Source: Heliocidaris tuberculata (Eukaryota > Echinodermata > Echinoidea > Camarodonta > Echinometridae). From it: DNA of 64,000 bases. A program made the position numbers and the translations under genes. A model generated the notes under the pieces. That model saw nothing but the letters and a program-made list of their open reading frames with translations. It made no database searches and was not told the DNA's origin. Positions within the stretch are counted from its first letter, which is position 1, and each line of letters starts with the position of its first letter. Location: positions 15,650,135-15,714,134 of the forward strand of contig CM046836.1 of assembly GCA_025618425.1 (NCBI GenBank), in the 5' to 3' direction. Shown one piece after another: positions 48,901 through 57,640 of the stretch.

Positions 48901-50177
48901 TTTCTAGTATTAATTATCCTGGACCTTTGTTCTGTTTTGGCAGGCCATACGTGGCTGGAGCTGACAATCCCTTGTGCCTTCAGGAATGCCTAGAACCACA
49001 CTGTGATAGGCAAGCTCAGGTAGGGAAAGACTCCTTTGTGTTTTGATCGTAAAATCTAACAGGTTATAGAGAGGTTCATACTGAAGGCTATTTAGTCTAG
49101 GATCTCCACTCTTTGTGCAATGTATGGAATATGTTTAAAATGATATTGCTTGATTTTTAGAGAAAGTCTTTTACTGTTGTTCTAGTGTAATGTTATGTTT
49201 TAATGTTATAATATTGATAAAAAAAGCAGCCTTTCTTAGTTTTCATTTGATTTGCCTGATTAAAATGCTTAATCCAGAGTGAATACCATGAATACAATGA
49301 GACAATATGGTCTATGGGTATTGTATTGCACTACTTTTAATGAGAAATTTAGATTCAAAACATCACTGACTTGTTGAAAAAATGATCATTTAAAATACCA
49401 TAATGCAGATAATTTCTTTCATATCTCTAAGTTCTGTGAGAGTCAGACAATCTATATTGCATTTAAAAGTTATTTAGAATGAGATTTTGAAATTGAAAGC
49501 ATAAATAGATATTATTAACAAAACAATGTTATTTTGTTCATTTCTCCTCAACACACTTTGAAGTTCTCCAAGGTAGGGACTATTACGACCACTTCCAACT
49601 CTATCCGCCAGACCAAGGATGCAATCCTACCTGTCATCATGAATGGCAAAGAGGATGGACTCTGGACTACAGAACTTGAAAGGTGTGTGCAAAATTTAAT
49701 CATATCACCAGAAAGCAATCTCAGTCACTTTTTCATTTGCTTTGGTTGGTAACTCCAAAATCTTATAAGATATTGTAGGACCTTTGTTTCTCCCATGCCC
49801 TGCTCCAACTTCTGCTTTGTGAAGATATGATTTGTTTAGATTTCGCTCATGGAAGAAATCGTTTGAATTGTCCATTTTTAGTACTTTATTGACTGTCATC
49901 TTTAGTATAGTAACATTTGAGAAATAAAGTATGAAGGAAGAGTAGCATTTCTTTGTAAATCCCAAAGACTAGAGAATGCTGAAAATTTTTGATCACTGAA
50001 CATTATTTTCACTTCTGTTTCAGATTGTTTGGTTTCCCAGATCATTACACGGATGTTGGCAACCTTAGTCGCACAGCTCGTCAGAAGCTTCTTGGCAAAG
50101 CATGGAGTGTACCTGTCATCAAGCACTTGATGGCACCCCTCAAAGACTACTTTGCATGCAGCGGTCAGAAAGAATAA
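29030..50177 (+). CDS. DNMT3: De novo DNA (cytosine-5)-methyltransferase DNMT3
   Basis: A nuclear enzyme that sets new 5-methylcytosine using SAM, reading H3 tails. Coding exons: 29030-29119, 29655-31925, 32342-32452, 32652-32741, 33437-33589, 34338-34445, 34779-34965, 35801-35926, 36224-36268, 37128-37207, 42844-42891, 43276-43395, 43982-44195, 44606-44751, 45392-45631, 47120-47205, 48944-49019, 49564-49682, 50024-50177. All phases join, giving 4464 nt and about 1487 residues (human DNMT3A has about 912). Order: disordered N-terminus, PWWP (about 857-940), ADD (about 1060-1175), methyltransferase (about 1203-1487) with LFDGLGTG, the catalytic Cys in SPCNDL (about 1279) and ENV (about 1325). 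The first ATG is uncertain because its exon begins at an acceptor (29017). Two introns use GC donors (after 35926 and 44751). No frame damage. Confidence 0.93.
29655..31925 (+). CDS. DNMT3: DNMT3 large N-terminal exon (757 codons)
   Basis: One phase-0 exon encodes half the protein. It is rich in Ser, Lys, Gln, Glu and Asp and almost free of hydrophobic clusters, so it is probably disordered. Two related basic blocks, [12 protein letters not shown] near residue 430 and [12 protein letters not shown] near residue 495, look like an internal duplication and could bind DNA or act as nuclear localisation signals. I recognise no folded domain. Its membership in DNMT3 rests on continuous splice phase with the downstream PWWP exons. 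Confidence 0.8.
33437..34445 (+). CDS. DNMT3: DNMT3 PWWP-domain exons
   Basis: Two exons (33437-33589 and 34338-34445) encode the PWWP module that in vertebrate DNMT3 binds H3K36-methylated nucleosomes. The signature is CWWPGRIV, with Cys replacing the first Pro (vertebrate DNMT3A has SWWP), followed by [13 protein letters not shown]. The second exon gives [16 protein letters not shown], the helical end of the domain. Confidence 0.9.
33726..33762 (+). other. Duplicated PWWP exon fragment (candidate poison exon)
   Basis: This 37-base segment copies the last part of the PWWP exon 173 bases upstream, with an AG acceptor and GTAAG donor around it. It differs at three exonic positions: two are silent and one changes Phe to Tyr. 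Spliced after 33589 it reads ATG GGT GCA... and meets TGA at the eighth codon. It cannot be used in frame. Confidence 0.6.
35600..35705. repeat. MITE related to 38691-38822, copy B
   Basis: It shares GCTACTGAAATCCT and CATCTGATTGGCTGAGAGCA with 38691-38822 almost exactly, while the ends are degraded (TTGATGAAACG instead of the GGGCCCT end). Confidence 0.55.
36224..44195 (+). CDS. DNMT3: DNMT3 ADD zinc-finger exons and start of methyltransferase domain
   Basis: Exons at 36224, 37128, 42844, 43276 and 43982 encode the ADD module. The GATA-like finger is CIGCGG...[12 protein letters not shown]. The PHD part is [14 protein letters not shown]...[17 protein letters not shown], then WSCYLCS. In vertebrates this module binds unmethylated H3K4 and autoinhibits the enzyme. 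All zinc-ligand cysteines appear present. The exon at 43982 continues through RRDDWQEQL into [14 protein letters not shown], methyltransferase motif I. The 5.6-kb intron after 37207 is crowded with repeats. Confidence 0.9.
36457..36764. mobile_element. MITE with GGCCTGTATTCTCGAAAG ends
   Basis: GGCCTGTATTCTCGAAAG at the left end is matched by CTTTCGAGAATACGGGCC at the right end. AAT flanks both sides (36454-36456 and 36765-36767). It is 308 bp long, in a DNMT3 intron, and non-coding. Confidence 0.65.
37011..37075 (-). repeat. tRNA-like SINE head
   Basis: Read on the minus strand, GGTCAAGTGGTATTAACGC resembles a tRNA A box and GGGTTTGAGCCCA a B box, spaced as in a tRNA. No complete cloverleaf or intact acceptor stem is visible, so it is probably the promoter part of a tRNA-derived SINE whose body runs left to about 36790. 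Confidence 0.4.
38509..38679. mobile_element. 171-bp foldback MITE
   Basis: TATACCTTGTTTTGACCCGT and TCTTTGTCCAAACATC on the left are matched by GATGTTTGGACAAAGA and ACGGGTCAAAACAAGATATA on the right, leaving a small central loop. In the DNMT3 intron after 37207. Confidence 0.7.
38691..38822. repeat. MITE with AGGGCCCT/ATTTCATAAAAC ends, copy A
   Basis: It contains GCTACTGAAATCCT, CATCTGATTGGCTGAGAGCA and AGTTTTATGAAATAGGGCCC. Related copies are at about 35600-35705 and 44918-45060. Confidence 0.6.
38857..39282. mobile_element. MITE with perfect 22-base inverted ends, containing a G/C- and T-run repeat
   Basis: GACTTCCTTTTGCGACAGCC at 38857 is perfectly inverted at 39261-39282. Inside sits a GTGACGGATTTAGG...CCTGGATTCACCC unit (38911-39254) with long G, C and T runs and three GCTTGTCAGA repeat units. 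It is a nested insertion in a DNMT3 intron. Confidence 0.6.
39050..39215. repeat. Degenerate tandem repeat with poly-T spacers, locus 2
   Basis: GCTTGTCAGAGAATTTTG occurs at about 39051 and 39116, and a variant (GCTTGTCAGAAAATTTT) at about 39192, separated by T runs. The units match those at 14805-15060. Confidence 0.7.
39651..39721 (-). repeat. tRNA-like sequence, probably SINE-derived
   Basis: The minus strand reads TTGGCAGCTCTGGATAGAGC (A-box-like), then GTCCGTCTTGAGGGG, then GGTTCAAGTCAC (B-box-like), over about 70 bases. The stems are imperfect, so a functional tRNA is unlikely. Confidence 0.4.
40613..41285. repeat. Tandem duplication of a 345-bp segment
   Basis: CAGTTTGTTTATCCT, TAGTAACA-TGAACTTGAAG, CACTATGGCTCATTAA, GACGATAGCTGCA and GTGACTTTCCCTTTTAAAAT appear twice in the same order about 340-347 bases apart. 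Intronic and non-coding. Confidence 0.75.
41690..42140. repeat. Tandem and inverted repeat cluster with a perfect 43-base palindrome
   Basis: Three units contain TTCCAACAAATGA-GGCAAA and GAATGAATTCTTTATGAATC. At 41944-41986 and 42002-42044 two 43-base arms (ATTGTACACTTGAGTAACTT... and its exact reverse complement) flank a 15-base loop. It lies in the DNMT3 intron 37208-42843. Confidence 0.85.
43525..43880. repeat. Pyrimidine-rich (CT)n-type repeat before a DNMT3 exon
   Basis: TCTCTCTG, TTTGTCTGTTTATCTC and similar words repeat over about 350 bases. It ends about 100 bases before the acceptor at 43981. Frames rich in Ser, Leu and Phe here are not genes. Confidence 0.8.
44606..50177 (+). CDS. 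DNMT3: DNMT3 catalytic-domain exons
   Basis: Six exons (44606, 45392, 47120, 48944, 49564, 50024) carry [11 protein letters not shown] (motif II), GDVQKIT (III), the nucleophile loop [17 protein letters not shown] (IV), FFWLFENVV (VI), [13 protein letters not shown] (VIII), and the C-terminal [12 protein letters not shown] (X) before [10 protein letters not shown] and the TAA stop. The target-recognition region is short, as in other DNMT3 proteins. All catalytic motifs are intact. Confidence 0.94.
44918..45060. repeat. MITE related to 38691-38822, copy C
   Basis: It begins AGAGCCCTGTTTCATAAAAC, contains GAGCCATTGAAAT and CACTAAGAGCAAATTTGTC, and ends near TAAGAAGTTATGAAAG. It is more diverged than copies A and B. 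Confidence 0.5.
45901..46934. mobile_element. 1034-bp inverted-repeat element carrying a 147-bp tandem array
   Basis: TGTCCCCGCCGAACGAAG at the left end is matched by CTTCCGGCGGGGACA at the right end. TTTAT lies on both sides (45896-45900 and 46935-46939). After (GT)n and (GTCC)n runs, five units start with AAATGCTACTTCTCC at 46035, 46181, 46328, 46475 and 46622: one 146-base and three 147-base spacings. Units are nearly identical. It lies in the DNMT3 intron 45632-47119 and encodes no protein. Confidence 0.8.
47318..47565. repeat. Tandem repeat, unit about 87 bases
   Basis: CTAACTATAACT-TAGTCTCC, AACAGATCC and CTGACCTGAT-CTTGACTC recur about 87 bases apart, with a degraded partial copy at the left edge. 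In the DNMT3 intron 47206-48943. Confidence 0.65.
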
Positions 50178-53100
50178 GATTCAGTGTGTTCCCATGACGT
50201 CTAGAGAAAAACCATCCAACTGGGAACGAGCATACAATGTACATGTATTAGATTTCACTGAATTTCAGAAAAACTGAAAAGTTGCTACTTTACCAGAGAT
50301 TTGGATGTGAATTTCTATAACTGGAACTACATTGCTGATTAATGTGACAGTCTTGCCATCAGAATCATATTGTCAGATGAATGCAGTTGGCATGCCTGAA
50401 TTCACAAAAGGGGTTTAGATCATGGTTTAAACCTTCACCATGGATGCAAAATAAGCGTAAATTTGTGTATACACCCTCTTCATTGGACAGAGGACAAGCA
50501 CATACTATGCTTATGGAGGTTTAGACCATGGTTTAAGATAAACCTTCATTAATTCGGACCAAAGAATAAGATTTAATATTTTGTAAAACATCAATGTTTT
50601 TAACCTTAATTAGGGAAGAAGTAGTTGACCAAAGTGATTTGACCACAAGCTTGTGGAAGAGAGGCAATTTCCAATTATATTTTGCAAAGCTTTTGATAAT
50701 AGAATAAACTTTCATGATCACTTTGATTGCAATAAGTAGCAGTTGATGAAAAATATGGTGCCTGTAGTTCCTTTGTTCTATATAAAGCAAAAGCTGGATT
50801 CAGATAGGATGTACAAGTGGGGGAAATAGTGACCATAATTTGTTACACTCTTTTGTGATCATTCCAGTGATTGCGTTGTCAGAAGACACTGAAAATTTAA
50901 ATTTATTAGTGCACTCACCACAGAGATGGATGTCAATAAAATCAATGAATCAGTTCTAGATGGGGAGATCAAGTCTTTAATAAGTACAGTTGATCAAACG
51001 CCTCGTAAGTTTCCCAATTCTACCAAACTTTAAGCTTTGAATTTGCAGTGTATATGCAAGCCAGGCAAGACCAGATTTTTGGTTGGGGAAACATATCGAT
51101 TCAAGTTTTCAAAATGTACCATTTGCTTTGCAACTTTTGGAGTCCTTTTTTTTTTTCCTGTCTATTTTTTGTCGGCTTGGAAGGAGTAGAATAGTTTTGC
51201 TTTCTTTTCCTTTTTGTTTTGTTTCTCTGTTGACAGGGATCGTAAGTTTTAGAATAATTTTTTTCTTTCTTTTGTTTTCCTTCTATACTTGCTTGCAGAG
51301 TTAAACCCTAGTGAAGAATATTTAAAGTTTTGAGGGAGTGATGTAGATTAGATTGTTGTAAGCATATAGTGCAGATTGAGTGTCATTTCAGGTATTGGGC
51401 ACCCTAAAGTAGTTATAACTTCTTGATTAGCTCTTTGAGAAGCACATTTTGCTGGGACATACATTGGATTCTAGTCTAGTAGTGGTAAAAGAGCAATTTT
51501 CGGATTTCAGGGTTTCTGAGAGTGTATGACAAGTATTTGTTGATAATAGTGTTCTTCGTTTATGATTCAACCTAGGTTAAAGTTATCTATTCTAGAGAAC
51601 CAGATTTTTGAAGTACATGTTTTAAGTATTACCAATATGTTATAAATCATTCTCCAGATTTCAGTTATAAGGACCATTTTAGGTGTGTTTATCAGTAGTG
51701 CATACTGTAAGAAATCCTTAAATAGATTTGTGATCTGCAATCCCAGAGGTAAAAATGAATGAAGAATTGGAGAGAGGGGCTGTGAGGAAATGGTAATCAT
51801 GTGCAATTCTTGGTTTTCGCAATATGGTGCGCCCTATATCGAGTGCAATGGACAGGCCAAAATCGGCAATGCTTTGCTAAGCATGAGAATGCTATTCCTA
51901 CACTTCCAAACTTAAAAATTTGGATGAATATCCGTGGATGAAAGACATAAAGTGGGTGAAATAACCATGCAACAATGCTGCCGCAGGAGCACAGATTTGA
52001 TGTTGACTCCGGAGGTTGGAAATTGGCCTATTTGTGGCATCCGATAGGTGGCTCACCGTATTGCGAATGTGATGATTGTTGATTTTGGTGTGATTACCAA
52101 ATTATTCAAATCAGAATGTGCAATTAACAGTGACTGAAATCATTTGTCTTTCATTCCTTTTGTTGTTACTGTGACAAGTTTGAAGAGAGAATTTAGATAC
52201 CTGATCAAAAAACAATTTCTTTTATGATGCCTTTGAGATAAAGAATCAGTACTACAAGATTTGAAAATATATTGCAAGTGTTGAAAAAAAATTGTGAGTA
52301 CATGTATTAAGAAAAAACTGTAGAAAAAAGTGTTGAAAGATTTGTGAGTATCAACTGACCATTGCAATCCTACCTTGCCTTCTAGCTTTTGAATGTTTTG
52401 TCTCTTCAAAATAATTGTGAAAATCCAGCTATGATCTCTCTTTGTAATTCATAAGATTTTGATCATTTGTCATACTAGAACAACCCGAATTGTACAAACA
52501 ACAAATGGAAGAAGTTTTGAAGGACCTATTTTATCTTTACATACATGTATTTAAGAAATTATGATTGTACAATTGGTGCTAGTGTGTAGAATTCATTTAG
52601 CAATAAGTGATAAATGATGGGGCATTAAAGTTATCTGTTTCAACATTTCAACTACATGTATATAAACCAAACATAATCTGTAGCCTCTAACAGCACACAC
52701 ATGTAATAAGGATATATCCATTCAAAATGTACGACCAATAGATGTAAACATATAATTTGTGTTGTCTTGCCATGTACCTTATCTATGAACACTCATACAT
52801 CGATCAATACCCTCTTGCCTAATCTATGTTGCTTGTGCCAAATGTTCAAAGTTTTATTTTGATCCAGATTTTTTTCATCCTGCTGTGTTATATTTTAACA
52901 GAGGTCAGGAATATTGGAAACATTCATAAAAACTCAGTTTCGTTTTTACAATATTGTTATTAAACATCGGAGTACATCTGCTCAAATCTTCTTGTAGAAT
53001 AAAGAAAATTGGTAATGATTATTCAGCATCATCTGTGCCTGGAAAGGGAAAACTGAACTCTCCTCCCGTTATGACATGCTTACAATTGTAAACCAAAGAA

Positions 53101-53240
53101 CAACTCATTTTGTTTTTCAGTTCTGCTTTGTTTAAAAGATTTTGTTTTGTTTTTGTTGACTTGTTCATTTGTAGTTATATATTTTTATGACACATTTTAT
53201 GTTAGAGTTTTCTAATAAAGAGATCGTTAATATATCTATA
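50178..53240 (+). other. Probable DNMT3 3'UTR
   Basis: Three kilobases follow the stop with almost no repeats, unlike the introns. They end with AATAAA at 53214-53219, the best-placed polyadenylation signal; earlier AATAAA hexamers near 50702, 50936 and 53000 could give shorter forms. No other gene is visible. The extent is inference. Confidence 0.4.
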
Positions 53241-53303
53241 TATTTCTGTTTTCTGGATTTCTCTAATTGGTTTACTGTGCATTGTTTATCTCTGCACAGT
53301 GAT

Positions 53304-53572
53304 TACTGTATACGCCATATATTTCGCGAGGGTTTTATTTTCGCGAGTGGGTCGCGAATTTAACAACACGCCAAAATATTACCAACATAAGAAGTCGGAA
53401 GAATTTGTTGTCTCCTGGTCAGAAATTCACCACTTCACTTTGCAAAAGTACATCATCACCGCTGTTTGTAGATTTGAGAATTTTCCGACCGCGAATTCAA
53501 CCACTCGCGAAATAGTCTGGTTAGCCCTATTTGCGAAAATTTATGGCCATGAAATTTATGGCTTATACAGTA
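53304..53572. mobile_element. MITE with TACTGTATA-GCCAT ends
   Basis: TACTGTATACGCCATATATT at the left end pairs with TTTATGGCTTATACAGTA at the right end. Inner TTTCGCGAG...GTCGCGAATT pairs with GCGAATTCAACCACTCGCGA. It is 269 bp long and non-coding. It lies just past the probable DNMT3 poly(A) site. Confidence 0.6.
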
Positions 53573-53639
53573 TATTGCAGTAATGAAGTAAATGTGTGAA
53601 TCATATGTTATAAAGTATTTGTAGTCATTTTCACACCTC

Positions 53640-54180
53640 TCCTGCCTACCCATGTCTCTTTCCCTTTCTCTCCCTCCCTCCCACTCTCCCTCCCTGTAGC
53701 ATGTCTAATTTTCTACATCTTTGTCTTCATCTCTCTGCCTTGTCAGTTTCCTTTTATTCTTGCTCTCTTTCTCTCTCTCTCTCTCTCCCTGTAGCATGCC
53801 TATTTTTCTACATCTTTGTCTTCATCTCTCTCTGCCTTGTCAGTTTCCTTTTATTCTTGCTCTCTCTCTCTCTCTCTCTCTCTCCCTGTAGCATGCCTAA
53901 TTTTCTACATCTTTGTCTTCATCTCTGCCTTGTCAGTTTCCTTTTATTCTTGCTCTCTTTTTCTCTCTCTCTCTCTCCCTCCCTCTCTCCCTATAGCATG
54001 TCTAATTTTCTACATCTTTGTCTTCATCTCTCCGCCTTGTCAGTTTCCTTTTATTCTTGCTCTCTCTTTTTCTCTCTCTCTCTTTCTCCCTCCCTCCCTC
54101 TTTCCCTGTAGCATGTCTAATTTTCTACATCTTTGTCTTCATCTCTCTCTGCCTTGTCAGTTTCCTTTTATTCTTGCTTT
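53640..54180. repeat. Pyrimidine-rich tandem array, units of 95-115 bases
   Basis: TAGCATG-CTA at 53697, 53792, 53889, 53994 and 54109 is each preceded by a (CT)n tract and followed by TTTTCTACATCTTTGTCTTC, then CTTGTCAGTTTCCTTTTATT. The unit length grows through expansion of the CT tract. Confidence 0.85.
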
Positions 54181-55515
54181 TTTATTGGCTTTTTTCCCCC
54201 CTTGCAATCTGTTATTGGTTGATGTATTACACTTTTTACATGTATCTGTTAGCTGTTTTCCCAACCCCTTCTCTTTCTCATTTTATCTAGATTTCTTGAT
54301 GTCTTTTACCAATTTTGTCCATCTCTCACTTGTCATACATGTACATTCATCTTCAGCCTTTTCTTTCTTCATCTGCATATATTAATGTGGCTTTCTCAGA
54401 CTTTTCTCTCTCTTGCTCCCTCTCTCTCTCTAAACTCTTCATCCTCAGCCTCCCTCAATCTTTCTTGCTTTCTTTCCCTACCCTATTCTCCTTCACTCTT
54501 CAGCTCTCTTCCTCAATGTCTCTGTACCCTGTATTTCACCTTCTCTCTGACAAACCAGAGCAACCATGTAAGATTATTATGAGTCACATCAAGCAAACAA
54601 CAAAATCAAAACAAATACAATTTCCAGAAAAAAATCTGGATCTGTTCTTTTTTAATTATCCTCTTTGCTAGAGCCAAAGTCAAATTATCTCGTCTATTTA
54701 CACATAATATACATATTAACACAGGCATGCATTTCAGTAAATCAGTTGTATTTTTTTGTACACATGATCAATTGACAATTCATTGCTATGCTATACATGT
54801 CACTTCTACATGTATATATTTTCTTGCATGTACTTTGGGACAGAGGACACGTTGTCTGCACATGGGAAATGATTTGGCATTGGGATAACTCAAATGACAA
54901 CATGACCTTTTACCTCAATGCCTTATCTGGCATAATCCTCCCCCTTTTTTTGTAAAATAAATAAAATGCTGAGAATAACACACAGATAATATTGCTTCCA
55001 ATCTAGAGAAAAAATCCTATGTAAAAAGAAAATACTTTCCTTTGTTTAAGGGAGCTCTTTTGGGGCTTACTATCAAACAGCAAACATTTCATTGCAATGA
55101 TTTTTATGTACATGTATCTCATTGATTTTGACTAGAGCTCTGTTATACATGTACCAGTAGTTTTAAAGAGCTCTTTTGGACTTCCAGCACTAAATCACTC
55201 AATGCTCCTATGTAATAACCCTCTCTATCATGATCTAACAAAATAACATCAGTCTGTTGAGAGTGAGAAGGGTATTAACTAAAAAAAGAAAAGATATAAT
55301 GCCCTTCTGGCTCTCAGCATATGGGATGCCATTCCACTTCATCATCTATACATGTACATGTAACTACTTCTTCTCCTCCCTAAATCCCGGCACCTCCTAT
55401 TACTATCAGACCCATCTGACCCCAATTAACCCATAGCAGTTCAAAGTTTTCTTAAAGTCTAATTTCCTTCCTCAAATTGGCACCAATCCTTATTCTCCAC
55501 CCCTGCATAGTGTAA

Positions 55516-55546
<31 letters not shown>

Positions 55547-57148
55547 TACATGAACCAATGTGAATGAAAATCAAAGAATTTAACAGAAAAATTGCCCAAT
55601 CGCAGAAGAAACAGTGATTATATTTTTACTATGCCTTGCCAATTTAGCGAGTTAAATGATAAGTTGCAATTAAATCGCTCTTACATGTATTTGACGGTAC
55701 AACGTACTGCATTAGAGAGAGACTCAAGATTCTCAGTGATTTTTGTTCTTTCTGCTCGTGTATAACGTGTAATTCCTAGCGTTCTGCATCAAAAGATAAT
55801 GCAAAACGTCACTAAAATAAAGGAGACAGTGTACTGCTATGGGTTAACAGCCCGTACCTCAGTATCATAACAATTTGTACTATCCTATGCATTCAAACTT
55901 ACAAAGTAAACTGAAAAAGAAAGAAAAAAATTTCATGGGTGCAACTTTCATGCTCATCGATCCTCCCCAAATAGGTCAAGTACACTTCCTGATACACACA
56001 TGTATACACTATATTCTATATAAGTCATCTATACCCTATGAAGAAGCCATATAAATCATAGATCCAAAATCCTCAGTATAACTACAAAACAAAGAGAAAT
56101 CTGTTTTTTTTTCTCCCATAGATTCCAAATTAAGACCTGCAGTACATTTAAAACCTTTGAATAGATATATCCCATATTTAAAAGTACACATGTATAATAT
56201 CTTTAAGTGATCAATTTCAATACCAAACTACCCTTTTGACAATGGCAAAATTAGCATTTTGATTTTGCTGGGAAAAAAACAACTTACTTTTACAATGAAA
56301 ATTGCTTCCATGAGCCAGATTCTTAGCACAAAAAGAACTTCTTGTCTTGAACATAGTTTTTAATAGTCATATTACAAAAACAATAAAACAATTTTTGAAC
56401 AAGAAATTTAGTAATATAAGGTAATTCCAAAACTTCTACACACAGCTGCTAAAACATAATCTAATGGTTCACAATATTTCTAAAATTGTCTACTCTCTAA
56501 GCTCTAAGCTCTAAAATGGCACACAATACGATATCAAGCCTTGCAAGGCTATATCTTTGAAAGGTGGGGTGGAGATTGTCAGGCAAATTGTGGGAAAATA
56601 GCAGGGCTGGTAAGAAATACCGAGTATATATGTATTAAAATCATCACAAAATAGGATGCATCAAACTTTGTGATATTCCACAATGTACCAAACACACACT
56701 TTATCCAATTTATCAAATACAAATACACACACTGGTTTCTACTGATGGTGGAAAGCATGTAGGGTAAACCTGACTTCCAAAACAAAAAAAAAGGCAAACA
56801 ATCTACATATTACTTCTCTTTTGTAAAAAGCTGAGCTCAAATACCCCTAATGAGCCATAAAAGTAAATGAAGAAGCTTCCATATTTTCTATATCTTTACT
56901 TACACAGAAATCTACAAAATCTTATCTGTTACATGTAGGTCTGTGATTCATACTTAATGACATCAATTTTCTGTGGTCAAAAATGAAAAGATCATACCTT
57001 CTTCTTTCTTGACTTTAAAACTTTTTATCTGACATGAAGATCTCCTCCTTTTCCATTTAACATTCACATGCTTTCAAGGAAAGCAACTACATGTACATGT
57101 ATATACATGTACACGTACAATCAAAGTGTGATCGATTCTCGCTCTTAA
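54181..57148. other. Intergenic, no gene seen
   Basis: It contains an (AT)n run at 55517-55546, a CT-rich stretch at 54400-54540 and many TACATGTA words. It lies between the tail ends of DNMT3 and the ankyrin gene. Confidence 0.5.
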
Positions 57149-57636
57149 AGGGGGTACCCAATGCTGAAACAATGTTAGTTCATTTAAAAGATCATGATTT
57201 TATTAGAAGAAAATCATCTGCCTTAAATTTTTTTTAAATACGTGTTGCCAGAAAATCCCCGAAATATGGTAAGATTTCAGGATATTTTGGCCCCTCAGCT
57301 GTGTCCCAATTTCAGCTAGGTAACCACAATGACGTCAAAGTGGTTACCTTGTCGCGCAATTATAGCAAAATGCGCGCAAGGTGTAATGCATTTTGTACAG
57401 TCTAGCGCGCAACACATCTGCAATACGCGAACCTGGGTAACCACTTTGACGTCATTGTGGTTACCAAGCTGAATTTGGGACACAGCTGAGGGGCCAAAAT
57501 GTCCTGAAGTCTTACCATATTTCAGGGATTTTTCTGGCAACACAAATTTTTAAAAAACTTAAGGCAGATGATTTTCTGCTAATAAAATCATGATCTTTTA
57601 AATGAACTAACATTGTTTCAGCATTGGGTACCCCCT
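57149..57636. mobile_element. 488-bp foldback element with TTAA target duplication
   Basis: AGGGGGTACCCAATGCTGAA at the left end is perfectly inverted at the right end. TTAA flanks both ends (57145-57148 and 57637-57640). Nearly identical arms of about 210 bases each include GGTAACCACAATGACGTCAA and its inverse, around a loop with GCGCGCAA words. No protein is encoded. Confidence 0.85.
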
Positions 57637-57640
57637 TTAA

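Noticed and set aside
53701..54671. Frames up to 189 residues resembling repeated membrane segments
   Set aside because: Product of the pyrimidine-rich 95-115-bp tandem array; the repeat is in the DNA, and unit lengths are not multiples of three.
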